From the NCBI GenBank assembly GCA_944990035.1, contig CALYLX010000100.1, forward strand, positions 496,001-560,000: 64,000 nt of DNA, in the 5' to 3' direction. This document shows positions 1-12,639 of this stretch, in pieces. The notes under the pieces are model-generated. The model was not told the DNA's origin, did no database searches, and worked only from the letters and a program-made list of their open reading frames with translations. Every line of letters starts with the position of its first letter. Positions within the stretch are counted from its first letter, which is position 1. The DNA is from Clitopilus passeckerianus. Lineage: Eukaryota > Basidiomycota > Agaricomycetes > Agaricales > Entolomataceae. The translations under genes were made by a program, and so were the position numbers.

Positions 1-956
1 CTGTGGTCGAACGAAACCATGTATGCTCATTTATCGTTTCTGTCCAATACCTATAGCGACACGGTACGTTCGTTCAATTGATATAATGCCCGTGATCTTA
101 ATAACCTCGAGTCAGAACGAGGCTTCTTCCCGAATGTTCATCGACACTTTTTTCTTTAGAACGGCCGCTATGGTTCCTTCCAACCAAAGGGTGGTTGTAA
201 TGCTGGAGAAAGCTGTGCCCGCTGTTCGCCCGAGGGGTTCAAAGATGGACACCGTTTCTGGAGTTATTGATTATACCGTTGCCCTCATTGATGATCCCCG
301 TGCTGCGCGTACGTAACTTTTTTTGTTACTCAACTTTGGTTGGTCTGCTGACATGGAGGGCAGGTGCATATCTCCGCCGGCCTCCTCCGCTCACATCGCA
401 TGATGCCCGCAAAACAGCTGCCTTCTTCACTACCGAAGCCAAAGCTTCCGGAGCCTCTGGGCTTGACGGACACATTCCCCAGGCCATCATTGAACTTGTT
501 GCATGTGCGAAGCACCTCCAGTCCGTGACCATGTACGATCCTCGAATGTTGCTCATGTTCCGTTTAGGAAGGCTCATATTCGTGGTGCTTTAACCAATGG
601 TAACCGATGGATCTTTCTTGCCGCCAACCTTGACAGCAAGGGCGAAGGGGCAAGTTACTGGGCATCAGAGGTGATTGAATGGAGGCCGGAGGTGGGGCTT
701 AATACCACTGTTCCCGGTAATTCCAATCGGTATGACCCTGCCGTAATTGCTGGTATTCTCTCGTCTTGGGTATGTTCTGTCATGATGTCACTTGGCGAAC
801 GTTATGCTAATCCTGCTTGAATTGTCTTACTAGGTGCGGGATAGCTTCTCGAAGTTTAATGGTGATCAATGGTTCGACATGCCTACATCCACTGTGGCAG
901 AGAATCAAGGTCCACCTGGAGCCAAGGACTCGACGTCGACAGAACCTCATGACTAG
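1..956 (+). CDS. PD-(D/E)XK nuclease-like (Crinkler-type) protein, 5' partial
   Basis: Spliced model with exons <2-63, 112-308, 364-520, 568-769 and 834-956. The four introns are 48, 55, 47 and 64 nt, and the joined 247 codons end at TAG 954-956. The reading frame changes that look like frameshifts are all explained by GT-AG introns. The protein has a VSGVIDY segment, then TTEAK followed by GHIPQAIIELVACAKHL, and RGALTNGNRWIFL. This Asp...Glu-x-Lys layout followed by a helix rich in small residues resembles the restriction-endonuclease-like fold seen in Crinkler-type and related proteins expanded in Agaricomycetes. That assignment is from memory of the family, not from a search. The start codon lies before the window. 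The role is unknown; such proteins are proposed as DNA-acting effectors or conflict proteins. Confidence 0.6.
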
Positions 957-1800
957 GGCCAGCTTCACTCCGATTTGGTTGCACATACTTGAACTAGATG
1001 ATTCCTTAGCTGGAAAATATGTTATTAGTACCTACAGTGTGAATGCACGATTTTGAGTTGACCGACCTGTACCGCCCAGCTTCAAGCTCGAGTTTCACCA
1101 CATGGTATTCTATAGTACCTACTACCTGCTTAGGTACGGGTTTGGGGCTTCAAAAGGCTTCGAAATTCTGATAAACACGCCGCGACCTAGTACAGTAGAA
1201 CTGAGGGTATATTAGAATACAGTCGATTACCGTAGTTAACAATGAATAATTAATCAAATTTGAGGAAGATTTGAGTGCCGCGACCTGAGAATGGACGAGT
1301 GGCGGTCACTTTTCACAGCATAGATCTCATAGCATCGAGTCTCGAGATGCAACGGCTCCGTAAATCTTGCGCAACCCATTCATATACCTGCAATAAATGG
1401 GCTTATATGAGGTAGATCAAGTGTAGGTAAGGAATCCTTACCAACCTAGATTACTAAATCCTGGATGGGCCGTCATCCAGGAGTTTTCGTTTGGATCCAA
1501 TCCTGCAACACTTCTGACGGCCTTGAAGAGCAGAGCGCGGACATGACACGAGGTATGAAGCTTAGAAGCTTGATGTTGAAGCCTTGAAATTGGGAGAGGG
1601 GATCGAAAAAATGTAGTGGCCCGGTAGTTGGTCGACCAAGAACTTTGAATTGGGTTGGATTTGGGAGGTTGCGTCCCCGGAAGTCAACAGCGCCAAATAA
1701 TTGCTCAGGCCTGCCTCGAACTAATCCCAGAACAATGCTGGGCAGCGATAGCGACGAGCTTGGATGCCGGATTGATCAACTTCAACCAAAGAAATTGTTT
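957..1800. other. non-coding stretch between the nuclease-like gene and relic copy 1
   Basis: No open frame with plausible splice sites or a recognisable motif was seen on either strand. Short open frames around 1645-1875 do not connect to anything conserved. Confidence 0.5.
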
Positions 1801-3330
1801 GGGCGAATACGGCTGCGACTCGCGAGTATCATTCCTGGTATTAAAGCGCTAGCATCTTGGAACTCGGAGACTTAGGCAAAGGTTTGTATTTTTCAACAAT
1901 TTCTTTACCTCCCGTCACCTCTCAATATCGGTGAAAATCCTCAAACGGCCTCTCTCGTATTCGAAAGATTTCCTGACGATCTTCCTCGTAGACTGGAACT
2001 GGACCAGAATTGATTTTCCTGCTGAAGCTCGGTGTAGCCGTGCTTGCCATCTTTTGCTGGGATGTGGTACGCCCACTTTCATTCTTTCTTATCTGGCCCA
2101 ACATTCTACGTTTTTTGCTCCCAGTTACATCCTTGAACTCCGGAGGCCCTGCTCCCATCTTCAAGAGGCTTTCCCTATGTTGCCCTTTCTCGTTGGCCCC
2201 AGCATACCACTACGACCGGACTGGCGACCAAATATAACTGCATTCAAGGATCCATCCATTCTCGGCACCTCCTTTCCTGACCCAGGCAAGATTCTTGGCA
2301 CTACTGTACGACCTCACCCGAACCCAGGTACCGGGCAGTGCAATTTTGCGTATCTCAGCAGGAATGCCGGATGATACAGTGTCTGTGGTGTTCCCACTGA
2401 CTGCAAACCGAACGGACTCTTCTTGGCGCCAAATTCTTCTTCTCTTGAAGAACGTTGTGTCCGACATTCTCAATGGTGCGTTGTCTTCGACACATTTCTT
2501 TCCTTCTGAATCAGATATATGACTACTCGTGCAGACCGCAATACTTCCCCCGCACAACCTAAGGGCCAAAAGGTCCAAGCAAGAATTTGTCATGCGACCT
2601 TCAACTTCTGTTCGCGATGATCCACCAGCCTGGCGTATTAAGTGGCACGCACACATATCCCGTCTTCAGCCGTCGCTCTTCCCCGAGCTTTCTGGACCTT
2701 GTTGGCGCCCAGAAGCTGGCCGAAGCTTGGCGCCCATCAACCACTGTATTCGAACCCCACGTGTATCCCAGCGCATTGCCAACCGTGAATAACAGATTGT
2801 ACTCATGGTATGTTTTTCGTAGTTTTTTTTCCAAAATCTGCAACTTATAGCTTTTCTTCAGATTCCTCAGCACTCCCTCTACTCGTAGAAACCTACCAAC
2901 AGGCTTTGTCTCCAGATGCCGCCGCATATAATTACCGTTTCGCACCAACGCGGCGGTTCTTGAAATTCTCCACCAGTACGGTCATGGATCTCCCCCATTA
3001 CTGGTGGAGGTGTCTATGCTGGATATGACACCCTCCTGCTCTGATGGAGCATCCCTTGCCTCCTCCCGACGAGGAATGGGCCTGTATCCCGCCGACTCCG
3101 AGGTTGAGGCGCTGAACGAGTACCAGCGTCTTCAGCTCCTTCAGTAGCCGTGAATCCCTTCCTGACCATCCGAACACCAACGTTGGCCCACCGGCGCGCG
3201 GCATCAACCAACGACCTCGACCTTCCTTCCATAGCATACAGCTACCTTTGCGCATCAGTCTGCAGTTTTTGGATAACCAGACCAGCAGACTGCCCCTCCT
3301 CTATCCAAGCCACCAAGTTCAAGTCGTCCT
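1801..3330 (+). pseudogene. decayed multi-exon coding relic, copy 1
   Basis: This stretch resembles 13398-15260 along its length: a shared leader (GCGAATACGGCTG, CATTCCTGGTATT), a shared GTATGT donor near 2811, and a shared exon encoding ADSEVEALNEYQRLQ near 3086-3130. Intron-like blocks are retained (for example a GTACGC donor near 2069 and a CAG acceptor near 2125), but the frames are broken by stops and shifts. One part encodes a CKPNGLFLA-like segment that matches CKPDGIFLA of the other copy in a frame that is otherwise interrupted. The 5' part has a hydrophobic signal-peptide-like stretch (2010-2068). The family is not recognised; a secreted or membrane protein is only a guess. Confidence 0.45.
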
Positions 3331-5989
3331 TATCTTCATCTGCGCATTTCGTATCTGCACGTCTCTCAACCACGATATCTACGCTTTATAAAATGCCATT
3401 TGCATCTATTCCTGGTGCAGCACCGGCTGCTCACTCTTGAAGGTGGCTGGTCGCTATCTTATCCCAACTCCCAGGTCCACGTTCTAGCCCCAAACGAGCA
3501 GGTTCAGCTGTTCTCCCATCGTCTTCCCAAATTTCGTCCAACCCACGCTGGACTCTCCACTAATCACAGTAGAACCCTCGCGTTCCAGTCTAAATATTCC
3601 AGCAAGCCGTAGACCTGGTTCGGCGGCATCCGTCGACCATTGCCTTCGACATCCATGTATCAATGGATATGAAGCTCCAAAGTTCTAGCTCATCGCATTA
3701 CCTTGCTCCCAACAGGGCTCGCAGAAACTGAGAGCATGATCAGCTTCAGCTCGCTCAGCTGCCCGTGGCACCCTTTCGACCGTCCGCTTGCGGTCCCACC
3801 CATTCTCAACAACCAGCACCAGTCACTCATTTATACGGGTCACCGGAACACCTATCCTCCACCAACGACTGTCCCGGCGTCGAAGAATGACAGAGGAATA
3901 AAATGACATTCAACGCTGCCCCGATCACAGCGCTTGAAAACGGCATTGATCTATTCGTTCATTGCGAGCTGTCAGCTGTTTTCATCCTGGCATGTCAAAA
4001 GACTGGCGCCGTTTTCGGTTCAGAAACTACGGTGTCCGCGTCGTTGACCTGCACCTCCTGAGATAGCACAGTCGGGGAGGTCTCGAGGAATGGCCGAAGC
4101 CGGACTTGGGACGTGAAGCAGGAAGGAGGGGTTGAAAAGTATTATGAGCCTTAGACTTGCAATACTTTCCATACAGGTACATATGTAGGACAGATAGTAG
4201 AAGTACTGTGGTATGTACTTGTTAATGTCAAGCTGGCGTATTGGAATTCCCAGAACCTTTATGCCCTTCCTGCTTCTTATCCTGGTTTCTCCCATTTCAG
4301 CTAGGTGGCTGCAAGGCCTGCCGTCAGCGGTGGCCGGTGTCGCGTTTCTGAAAGGGAATAAGTACCAAATCGTTCATAGTATCTGAGAACACCTACAAGC
4401 TCATAGAACGAAGGGCCTTTAAGCTTTCGTCAAGGATGTATGCGCAGCATCCTGTGTAGACTAAGGATCGTAGTCCTGCAAGTAATGAGCGTTAGAGCAA
4501 TTCTGATAGTATAACGAAACTCCACCTACAAGTTCGCCATATCATTAGATATTCCCGACTCTTGCTACCCCTGGGACGCCTTATGCACCAGCCAACCAAT
4601 TCTTTTTCGCGGTAGAACTATCCAAGCAGTGGCAGGATTGGATAACCTTTGTCAACTCTGCCCGCCCGGGCACCGACATCATCGACCTCGCATGCGGCAC
4701 CATTGGTGTGGTCGTGGTGCAGGCATGGGTATGATTTGGATGGAAGGAGAGACGAGGAAGGGCATGAGGAAGCGAGATGATTTGGGTGAGAGGCTAAAAG
4801 CACGACAAGCGTTGGGCAAGCAAAGAAGAAATGCAGACGGCCGTTCTAGGCAACCATTGGACCTTCTTGCTCCATTTTGTATAGACATGGCATATCTGTC
4901 GAGTGCTACATGAGTGGCTGATGTGGAAATTCAGGGAATGTGGTTGGAGGCACAGAACGAGTCGCTTCGCTTGAAGGTCCGAATACTAGGATTGGAGAGG
5001 ACGCTGTGGGTCAGATGGTACCAATGATGATGTCGGGGGGATCACGTAGGAAATTGGAGATTGGCTCTCGAGCGGGTCATCGGCTTCATGGGTGGGCGAT
5101 AACGAGAGGTATGAAAAAAGTCGAGTAGGTGCATTTAGAAATTGAGAATCCAGCAGTTCCGTCTGAATGGCCACTAACAAGAACGTCGGTTGGTCGGTCA
5201 GTCGCCAACCGGAAGGAGCTAAGACCTCCAAAATACACAAGGACAAACAACTGACCTTTTCGAGCCTTTTCCTCAACCTCGACCGTCTCAACATCCATCC
5301 ACAGTCAGACGATATCAGGACTTTCTGTTGTCAATTGGAAATGAACTGGCAACAAATCTAAGAGTTCCATGTCAGAATGCCAACTCTTGAGGAGAAACAA
5401 GGCAAGCTGAGGATGACGGACTATGAAAGTTTGCCCTCGTAGATCTGAGGACTTATGCCAAGGTACATTCATTTTTTATCACTGCTTCTTCGCTCTCCGT
5501 CTTGGATGTTCACCAGCAGATCTATGAGCACCTTCTCTTCGCCTCATCCTCCTTTTTGACAAGCAAAGAGCCACGTACTGATAGCTCTATTTTTAGATTC
5601 TTCTGCAAAGCAAATCTTGCAAGCACAACTCAAATCCTGCAACGCAGCGACGTTCGACGCCTTAAACTTGCGAACTCTGAAATCTGAAGGCGAGCTCGTC
5701 TAAGATGAGGTCGGTCATATACTTCTTACTGCCGGGCGACAACTGACCTCTTCGTTTCAGACCCTTGTATCCCATCATCGCCGGAAGTAGCTTGTCTCGA
5801 GGAACGGCATATATGTACATTGTGCATTTGGCCGCCTCTCCATTGGGACGGAATGAAGAAATGCTACGAAAACGGACAATGGTGAGTAGTCTTCAGGATA
5901 TTTTCTTTCAAGCCGGATATCTAACCACTCTTCTCGTGACTGTAGCCCAACGACAATTGAATCAGGCTTTGCACAGAACTCCCCTCTTG
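3331..5989. other. gene-poor stretch containing a short dispersed repeat
   Basis: Apart from the repeat at 4838-4920, nothing was recognised. Several short open frames occur (for example 4629-4913 and 5502-5687), but none shows a conserved motif or a coherent splice model. Confidence 0.4.
4838..4920 (+). repeat. short dispersed repeat, member 1
   Basis: About 80 bp is clearly similar to 26130-26210. Both read C-C-[AG]-TTCTAGGCA, then an [AC]CATTGG/CGATTGG block, then TTTGTAT[AG]GACATG, then CATATCTGTCGA or CACATCTGTCGA, and end in a C-A-[TC]-GAG block. No open frame is conserved between the two, so this is probably a decayed mobile-element or gene fragment. Confidence 0.45.
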
Positions 5990-7780
5990 CGGAGCTTTGA
6001 CTTGAAAGCTGCATGGTCGCCGACACCGGCTGCTGCCGCCTCCCGGAAGCTGGTAGCCACTCAGGACTGGCAGAATTCGAGTGGCTCACTGCTGGCCCAT
6101 ATCCGAGTGCATGGCGCATGAAAGGCTCATTGCCACCATCAGGCTGGTCCAGCACATCCACTGGCACCCTTCCTTTGGACATGTGGAGAAAGGAATACTG
6201 TTATTCGCCTACAAGCCCCACATAGTTATTCCTCCACTCTGGAGATCAACGCTACCGAATCTATCAAATACGGCACCACCATGGCGGAAGGCTCTTCGTG
6301 GACTGGCCTACGCCGAGGTGGGCCAACCATTTGGTCCTTTTATGTTACTGGCACCTTCGGAGCAGCGACATGCTAACTCTGAAGTCATTCGGCGACCACT
6401 GCTTCAACACCGATGCAGGCCCTCCGATGCGTTATCAGCTGTCGTGAATAACAGAGATACGATCGTGGTATGTTCTTCTCTTTTCCTGGAGTATTCCCTG
6501 TTTAAAATTTCCTCGTTCTACCTCAGGTCCCTCATGTGCTTCCTCGCACCTCAACGCACGTCACTTCAACCCCAACCTTCCGTGAACACGGTGAACGTGG
6601 CATATAACCACCTCTTCACTTCAGGATGTGGTTCTATGTCGGTCGGAACTCAGGAGACCAATCCCCATCCTCTGTGCAACAATCAATGGTCCCGCCCCCG
6701 ACATCTACATAGGAAAAAGCAGCACTCGTGCCTGCTCCTGCTACAGAACCTATTGCTTTTTCAAACGGCGAACGCCCAGCTCCCACCCCGTCCCGAACTC
6801 AAGACGCCGAACGAGATTGCGGTTCCCTCTCAGGTTCCAGGCCACCTGATACTCTCCATCGTTCCACCGACCTCGCAGATCTTCAAACTTCAACCATCCG
6901 CCACCTTTGCCCCTAGGAACAGCCCGCCGTCAGCGCATCATGATCAAAAGTCCATTCCCAATCCACCTCACATTCGCTACTCGTGATTGGCTCTCGCTCT
7001 CAAGGAGTACTTGTGACTGTCAGCCTCGTCCCCAGTTTTACCTATTCGCGAATGGCGGGCTGGGTTGGCGGCACCCGTTAAAACCCCAGATCCTGTGGTC
7101 ACTGGATCACCCTATCCTGCACTCAACGTCGATTTGGAACCCCCGGTCTCTCATGTGCAGTACCGGATCTCAAGTTCAGCTCAAACTACCAAAACTGGGC
7201 CTCCTGACGCCATGATCCAAAGGGGCACCCCATATGCCCAGTTAAAAGCGTGCCTACCACCGGACTCAACACACTACATCCGCCACCGTAGTGTTCAGGA
7301 CCGCGAACAAGGGAGAGGTCGATGGCTCACCGATTCTAGTGGATGGTAATGGGCAAGTCCAAACAGCTGAGAAATGGCGTAAACTCTCTGTTCAGAGTGA
7401 TCGCGAAGAGGAACCGGACAGTTTGGAAGGCTTCGGTAGATGCTGCGGATGATAATACAGTACGCTTATATCCTTGTTCTTGATTCGTATTCAATACTGA
7501 TATGTTACGCTCCAGGTGAATATTTTAGAGCGACGATCTTTGTCGCTAGAAGTCACACGTACGCCGGAGGTCGAAAGTAGGGCAACTTCTGTCTCGCGTT
7601 CCCGCAACTATGCAGTGATATAAATGGCGTATCATACACCCCTCCAGGAGTCCCTTTGAAGTGGATGGTGGTTATGACGGGGACGAGAAGCAGCCAGCAA
7701 AGCCCCGTTTGGAGATCAGTCGAGGATGGCTAGCCAAAATTGCTCCGTATATTGGTAACAGTTTTTTGAGTGTAGTTAGA
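5990..7780 (+). pseudogene. decayed multi-exon coding relic, copy 2 (divergent)
   Basis: The stretch shows coding-like segments separated by intron-like blocks but with frames broken throughout. Near 6442 the sequence GTGAATAACAGA is followed by a GTATGT donor, which matches the same arrangement near 2787-2816 in copy 1. Downstream, 7322-7460 and 7655-7797 read as short coherent peptide segments (for example RLEISRGWLAKIAPYIG) separated by stops. Similarity to copies 1 and 3 is weaker than theirs to each other, and part of it may be a different decayed gene. It lies directly upstream of the first NACHT-ankyrin gene. Confidence 0.35.
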
Positions 7781-8154
7781 GTCGTCTCTGTTTAGAAGAG
7801 GTTAAATGTTAGATGTCGTGCACTCTCCCTACTCGCATCAGATGCTGTTTGAGCCTGACACTCTTGGGCCGAAGCCACTTGCATTCAGTTCTGACAGTCG
7901 TGCTGGGATTCTCAGTCACCGTATGACCGTGAAATCAGTCCCTTCAGACTTCTGACCAGGCTGCTAATGGACAGGCACCTATCGTGAGGAAGAAAGCTGT
8001 GCCAACTGGTTCATACTAAGCGCTGCAGACCCGCGTGCAGATGTTTCACGGTGTCCAAGCTCTCTAGTAGGACGCTTATCACCTTGCAAGCTCTTCTCCA
8101 TCCCACGACCTGTTGTATCCTGCGTCTCCATTCGATCTGACGAAATCCACTGCA

Positions 8155-11100
8155 ATGGATTCATGCGAAGCCACAAACCATGAACCTACGGATAGCAACT
8201 CTGCCCAGAGAACAAGGGGTCTGATCCATTCTCGTATGGATGTCTCGTGGCAGTCGAGCACCATCACACCCGGACGCGACGCAATTTTCAACATTACAGC
8301 AGCAGCCGATGTACCTCGACTCAATTCTGTGGCAGGTAGGCATGAAGGGCACACTGTTCTTTACGGATAGACTGACATCGTTAGATAGATAGACGAACAC
8401 TCGCTAACTGGCTGTCGCCTCTGAACCACCATAAGGTCCATAAGGATACATTTGAGAAGGTGACAGAAGGAACTGGGTCGTGGATTTTTGAACATCCAAA
8501 GTTCATCGACTGGCTATCCAAGAAGACCAATATTTTGTGGGGGACCGGTATACGTACGTCTTCCTCCATATGTCAGGTTGACTGGAGCAGAATCTAACAT
8601 TCCTGATTGCAGCTGGAGCAGGGAAAAGTTGTCTTACGTGAGGATATCTCTTCCTTACAGAGGCCATACGAGTATTCAACTCAAATTTGTATAGGTCAAT
8701 TGTCGTTGAACATCTCATAAACAACAAATCAGCAACCGCCATCTACATTTACTGCCAATACAACGATCCGCTGTCTACCGCCGAACTACTGGCTTGTATG
8801 CTCAAGCAGATGGTCGAAGCCTCTGAGAAGGCCGCACAATTCATTTCGAAGAACCTTCATGAAAAATGCCTCCGCACTGAAACCAGACCTTCGAAATCGG
8901 AGCTCTTGATGACGCTTCGAGGAGCCGCACGAGAATTTGGGGATGTCTTTTTTATAGTGGATGCGTTAGATGAGCTTAAAGACGATGTCCGACCGGAATT
9001 AATCAACGATTTAATGTCGCTTCAACAACCACTCTTCATGACGTCCCGTCCAATCTCCGATTTCCCTGGCCTGAAAGAGCCTGATTTCACCATTCAAGCA
9101 CCCGAAGAAGATTTCCGTATGCACATATCAACCAAGATTTCGTGTTTCCCTAGATTGGAGCGCCTGCTCCTAAAGCCGGGAGTCCGAGATGAGATTATTA
9201 CCAAAATTCACGCTAGATGTGGTGGGATGTAAGTACTTGCCAGTGCCACATATTTCTCAAACATACATTACTCTCCAACTGACCTCATCTGTCAGGTTTC
9301 TCCTCGCTGCTCTCCAGGTGGATGCGTTGGCATCGGGTGGCAACACTACTGATCCCAGGAGCCTACGCGATGCCGTGGAGAACCTCCCTACGTCCCTAGA
9401 CGATCAGTACGACCTCACGCTGCAGCGAATCAGAAGCCAGAGCACGCGGGAGCAGGATTTGGCCTGCAGGGCGATCTTATTGGTCACCTATGCTACCTCA
9501 ATTCTTGGCGTGGACGAGCTTCTCGAAGCATTAACGGTCGAGGTTGAAACGGTTTCGATTGACGGCGAATGGGGCATGCCTGAGGAGACCTTGGTCGCCA
9601 TTTGTATGGGATTGTTGAGAATTGAAAAGGAAACCGGAACAGTTCAGTTGATTCGTATGTCTTCTTACTGCTAATGCTTCTTTCGGGGGTGAATCGTTTG
9701 TTTCTATAGACTATACCGCACAGGATTACTTTAAAGGCCGCAAGGAGCCATCAATGTTCAGCGATCCACATACATTCATTGCAAACATTTCGGCAGTATA
9801 CTTGGTTCACGCAGACATTGATTCTACTACTATTCTATCCAACGATGACCTTCGAGCAACCAACTCTTCCTACCCATTTCTCCACTACGCCTGCTCCAAT
9901 TTGGGCCATCATACGTGCAAGGCAAGCGATAGCAGCGGGGGCCAAATCCCTACCCATGTCAGCGAGCTGTTTCACAGGCGACCCCACGTACCATTGCCAC
10001 TCACCCTCTTGGGAGATTTTGTTGATCATGTTCAAGCGATTCATTTTGTTGCGCTTCATGGCCTGGAGTCTCTATTTGAGGAAAACATCGAAGCCCTTGA
10101 CAGAAACTCAACACTTGGGTGTTCGCCATTGTTCTATGCATGTCTAGGGGGCCACACCTCCCTTGCCGAGCGAATATTGGACAACTTCAGGGCCAGCGTG
10201 GGTGCTGGATACGCAACAAAGTTCGGGGCTACCGTTCTTCATGCCGCATCCCGAAGCGGGAAGGTAGACACTGTTCAACTGGTGTTGCCAATGGTCGACC
10301 ACCGAGATAGCATTTCAACGGTTCGACGCCTCTTTGGCCATATGAACGTTGATATCAACACAAAACTGTCGGATGGACGGACAGCTCTTCATATAGCGTC
10401 GGAATACGGATATGTGTCAGTGGCCAATGTCCTTCTCAGACACTTTAAGACACGTATAAACAGTGTCAGTGGGCAGAGGGTATTGCATACACGGCTTTTG
10501 GAAGGACACCGGACAGCATATCTACTGGGACTTAGGTCTAGCGACATTGAAATGAATGTTAATGACCAGCATGGACGGACGCCCCTCTTCACAGCAGCGG
10601 AGAATGGGCACGAGTCAGTCGCTCAATTGCTTCTAAACTCCACGGGCATCGAGGTCAATCCAGAGGCCCAAGATAGATGGACACCACTTCACGTTGCAGC
10701 CGACAATGGGCACGAGTCGGTCGTTCGATTGCTCCTGAGTTCCAGGGGCATTGAGGTCAATGCAGCAGATGAAGACGGATGGACACCACTTCACTATGCG
10801 GCGCGGAACGGACTCGAGTCGGTCACTCAATCGTTCCTGAACTCCACGGACATCGACATCAACCCAAAGACCAAAGACGGATGGACACCACTCCACCTTG
10901 CAGCACAGAATGGGCACAAATCAGTCGCTCAATTGTTCCTGGACTCCGTGGGCATTGAGGTCAATCCAACGGCCAAAGACGGATGGACACCACTCCATCT
11001 CGCAGCGCAGAACGGGCATGAAACAGTAGTCCAATTGCTCCTGAACTGCACGGGCGTTGAGATCAACCCAAAGGCCAACAACGGAGGGACACCACTTCAC

Positions 11101-12639
11101 ATGGCAGCGCAGAATGGGCACGAGTCGGTCGCTCGATTGCTCCTGACCTCCACTGGCATCGAGGTCAATCCAAAGACCAATGATGGATGGACGCCACTTT
11201 ACCTTGCAGCCCACAGTGGGCGCAAGTTGGTCGTTCAGTTGCTCCTTGACTCCGCCGGCATCGAAGTCAATTCAAAGTCCAAAGATGGATGGACACCACT
11301 TCACAAAGCAGCGCAGAATGGACACGAATCGGTTGCTCGGTTGCTCCTGAACTCCATGGGCATTGAGGTCAATCCAAAGACCGAGGAATACAGGTGGACG
11401 CCACTTCACTTTGCAGCAGCAAATGGGCACGAATTGGTCGCTCGATTGCTCCTGAACGTCGCCGGCATTGAGGTCAATCCAAAGACTGAACTTGACGCAC
11501 CTGGATGGACACCACTTCACTATGCAGCGGGGCATGGTCACGAGTCGGTGGCTCAATTGCTCCTAAACTCCACGGGCATTGAGGTCAATCCAAGGACCCA
11601 AGGTGGCAGAGGGACTCCACTTCACATTGCATCACAGAATGGGCACGAGTCGGTCGCTCGATTGCTCCTCAACTCCACGGGCATTGAGGTCAATCCAAAG
11701 GCCCAAAATGGATGGACACCTCTTCACCTTGCAGCCGACAATGGGCACGAATCGGTCGCTCGATTGCTCCTGAACTCCACGGGCATTGAGGTCAATGTAG
11801 CGAATGAAGATGGATTGACAGCACTTCACTTTGCGGCGCGGAACGGACACGAATTGGTCGCTCAATTATTATTGAACTCCCCGGACATCGACATCAATCA
11901 AAAGGCTAAAGAGTGGGGCACACCACTTCACATCGTAGCGCGGACTGTATACACATCAGTCGCTCACCTGCTCCTGAATTCCGTGGACATTAAGGTCAAT
12001 ACAGCAGATGATTATGGGTGGACACCACTTCACTTCGTGGCGGAGAATGGACACGAGTCGGTTGCTCAATTGTTCCTGAACTCCATGGACATCGACATCA
12101 ATCCAAAGGCCAAAGACGGATGGACACCACTCCACCTCGCAGCGCAGAATGGGCACGAGTCAGTCGCTCAATTGCTTCTGAGCTCTACGGGCATCGAGGT
12201 CAATCCAAAGGACAACAAGGGATGGACACCACTTCACCGAGCAGCCGACAATGGGCACGAGTCGATCGCTCAATTGCTCCTGAGCTCCAGGGGCATTGAG
12301 GTCAATGCAGAGGACAAAGAAGGATGGACACCACTTCACTCTGCGGCCTTGATTGGCTGCAAGTCGGTCGCCCAGTTGCTCCTGAACTCTACGACCATAA
12401 ACGCCAATTCAACTTATTCAGGAGAGGAGTATGGGTGGACACCGCTTCTTTTTGCGGCACATGGTGGACACGAAGCGGTCGTTCGGCTACTCCTTGGATT
12501 CCCTGGAGTAGATGCTCACGTCCGAGGTCCTGGCGCACCACCTTGGGATAAAACACCTCTCGAAGCCGCCAGATCGAAAGGTCGACACCGCGTCGTCGTT
12601 TTGTTCGAATTGATGGGGTTCGCAGATGCAGTAAATTAA
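8155..12639 (+). CDS. NACHT-type STAND NTPase with ankyrin repeats (NLR-like), paralogue 1
   Basis: Exons 8155-8335, 8389-8553, 8613-8637, 8695-9228, 9296-9654 and 9710-12639 give 1397 residues. The N-terminus (about 60 residues) contains TPGRDAIFNI. Walker A is GIPGAGKS (Lys120), carried mostly by the 25-nt third exon. Walker B is FFIVDALDE (209-217), followed by LFMTSRP (237-243), the NACHT sensor region. The C-terminus holds about 23 ankyrin-like units. The first three are divergent; then 19 near-identical 34-residue units of the pattern GWTPLHLAAQNGHESVAQLL run from about 10573 to 12540. Fungal NACHT-ankyrin proteins are STAND signal proteins implicated in non-self recognition and programmed cell death. 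The ligand is unknown. The start at 8155 is chosen because MDS recurs at the same place in all three paralogues. Confidence 0.88.
8613..8637 (+). other. 25-nt micro-exon carrying the Walker A core (paralogue 1)
   Basis: The acceptor GATTGCAG precedes 8613 and the donor GTGAGG follows 8637. The exon completes a proline codon and encodes GAGKSCL. Its length and phase (enters phase 1, leaves phase 2) are identical in all three NLR-like genes of the window. Confidence 0.8.
10573..12560 (+). repeat. tandem 102-bp ankyrin-coding repeats, 19 units
   Basis: Each unit encodes about 34 residues beginning WTPLH-AA-NGHESVA-LLLNS and ending GIEVNPK-KDG. Units are highly alike at DNA level (TGGACACCACTTCAC, CACGAGTCGGTCGCTC and AACTCCACGGGCAT recur). 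A few units carry 1-4 extra codons before the next tryptophan. This indicates recent expansion of a single-unit repeat. Confidence 0.9.

Noticed and set aside
309..567. Apparent frameshifts in the nuclease-like gene near 309-364 and 520-568
   Set aside because: Both are explained by GT-AG introns of 55 and 47 nt that restore a continuous conserved protein.
10633..12156. Series of 60-97-codon open frames on the minus strand opposite the ankyrin array of NLR paralogue 1
   Set aside because: They recur at the 102-bp period with the same peptide pattern (MKWCPSVFGLWIDL-like), so they are antisense shadows of the repeat units.
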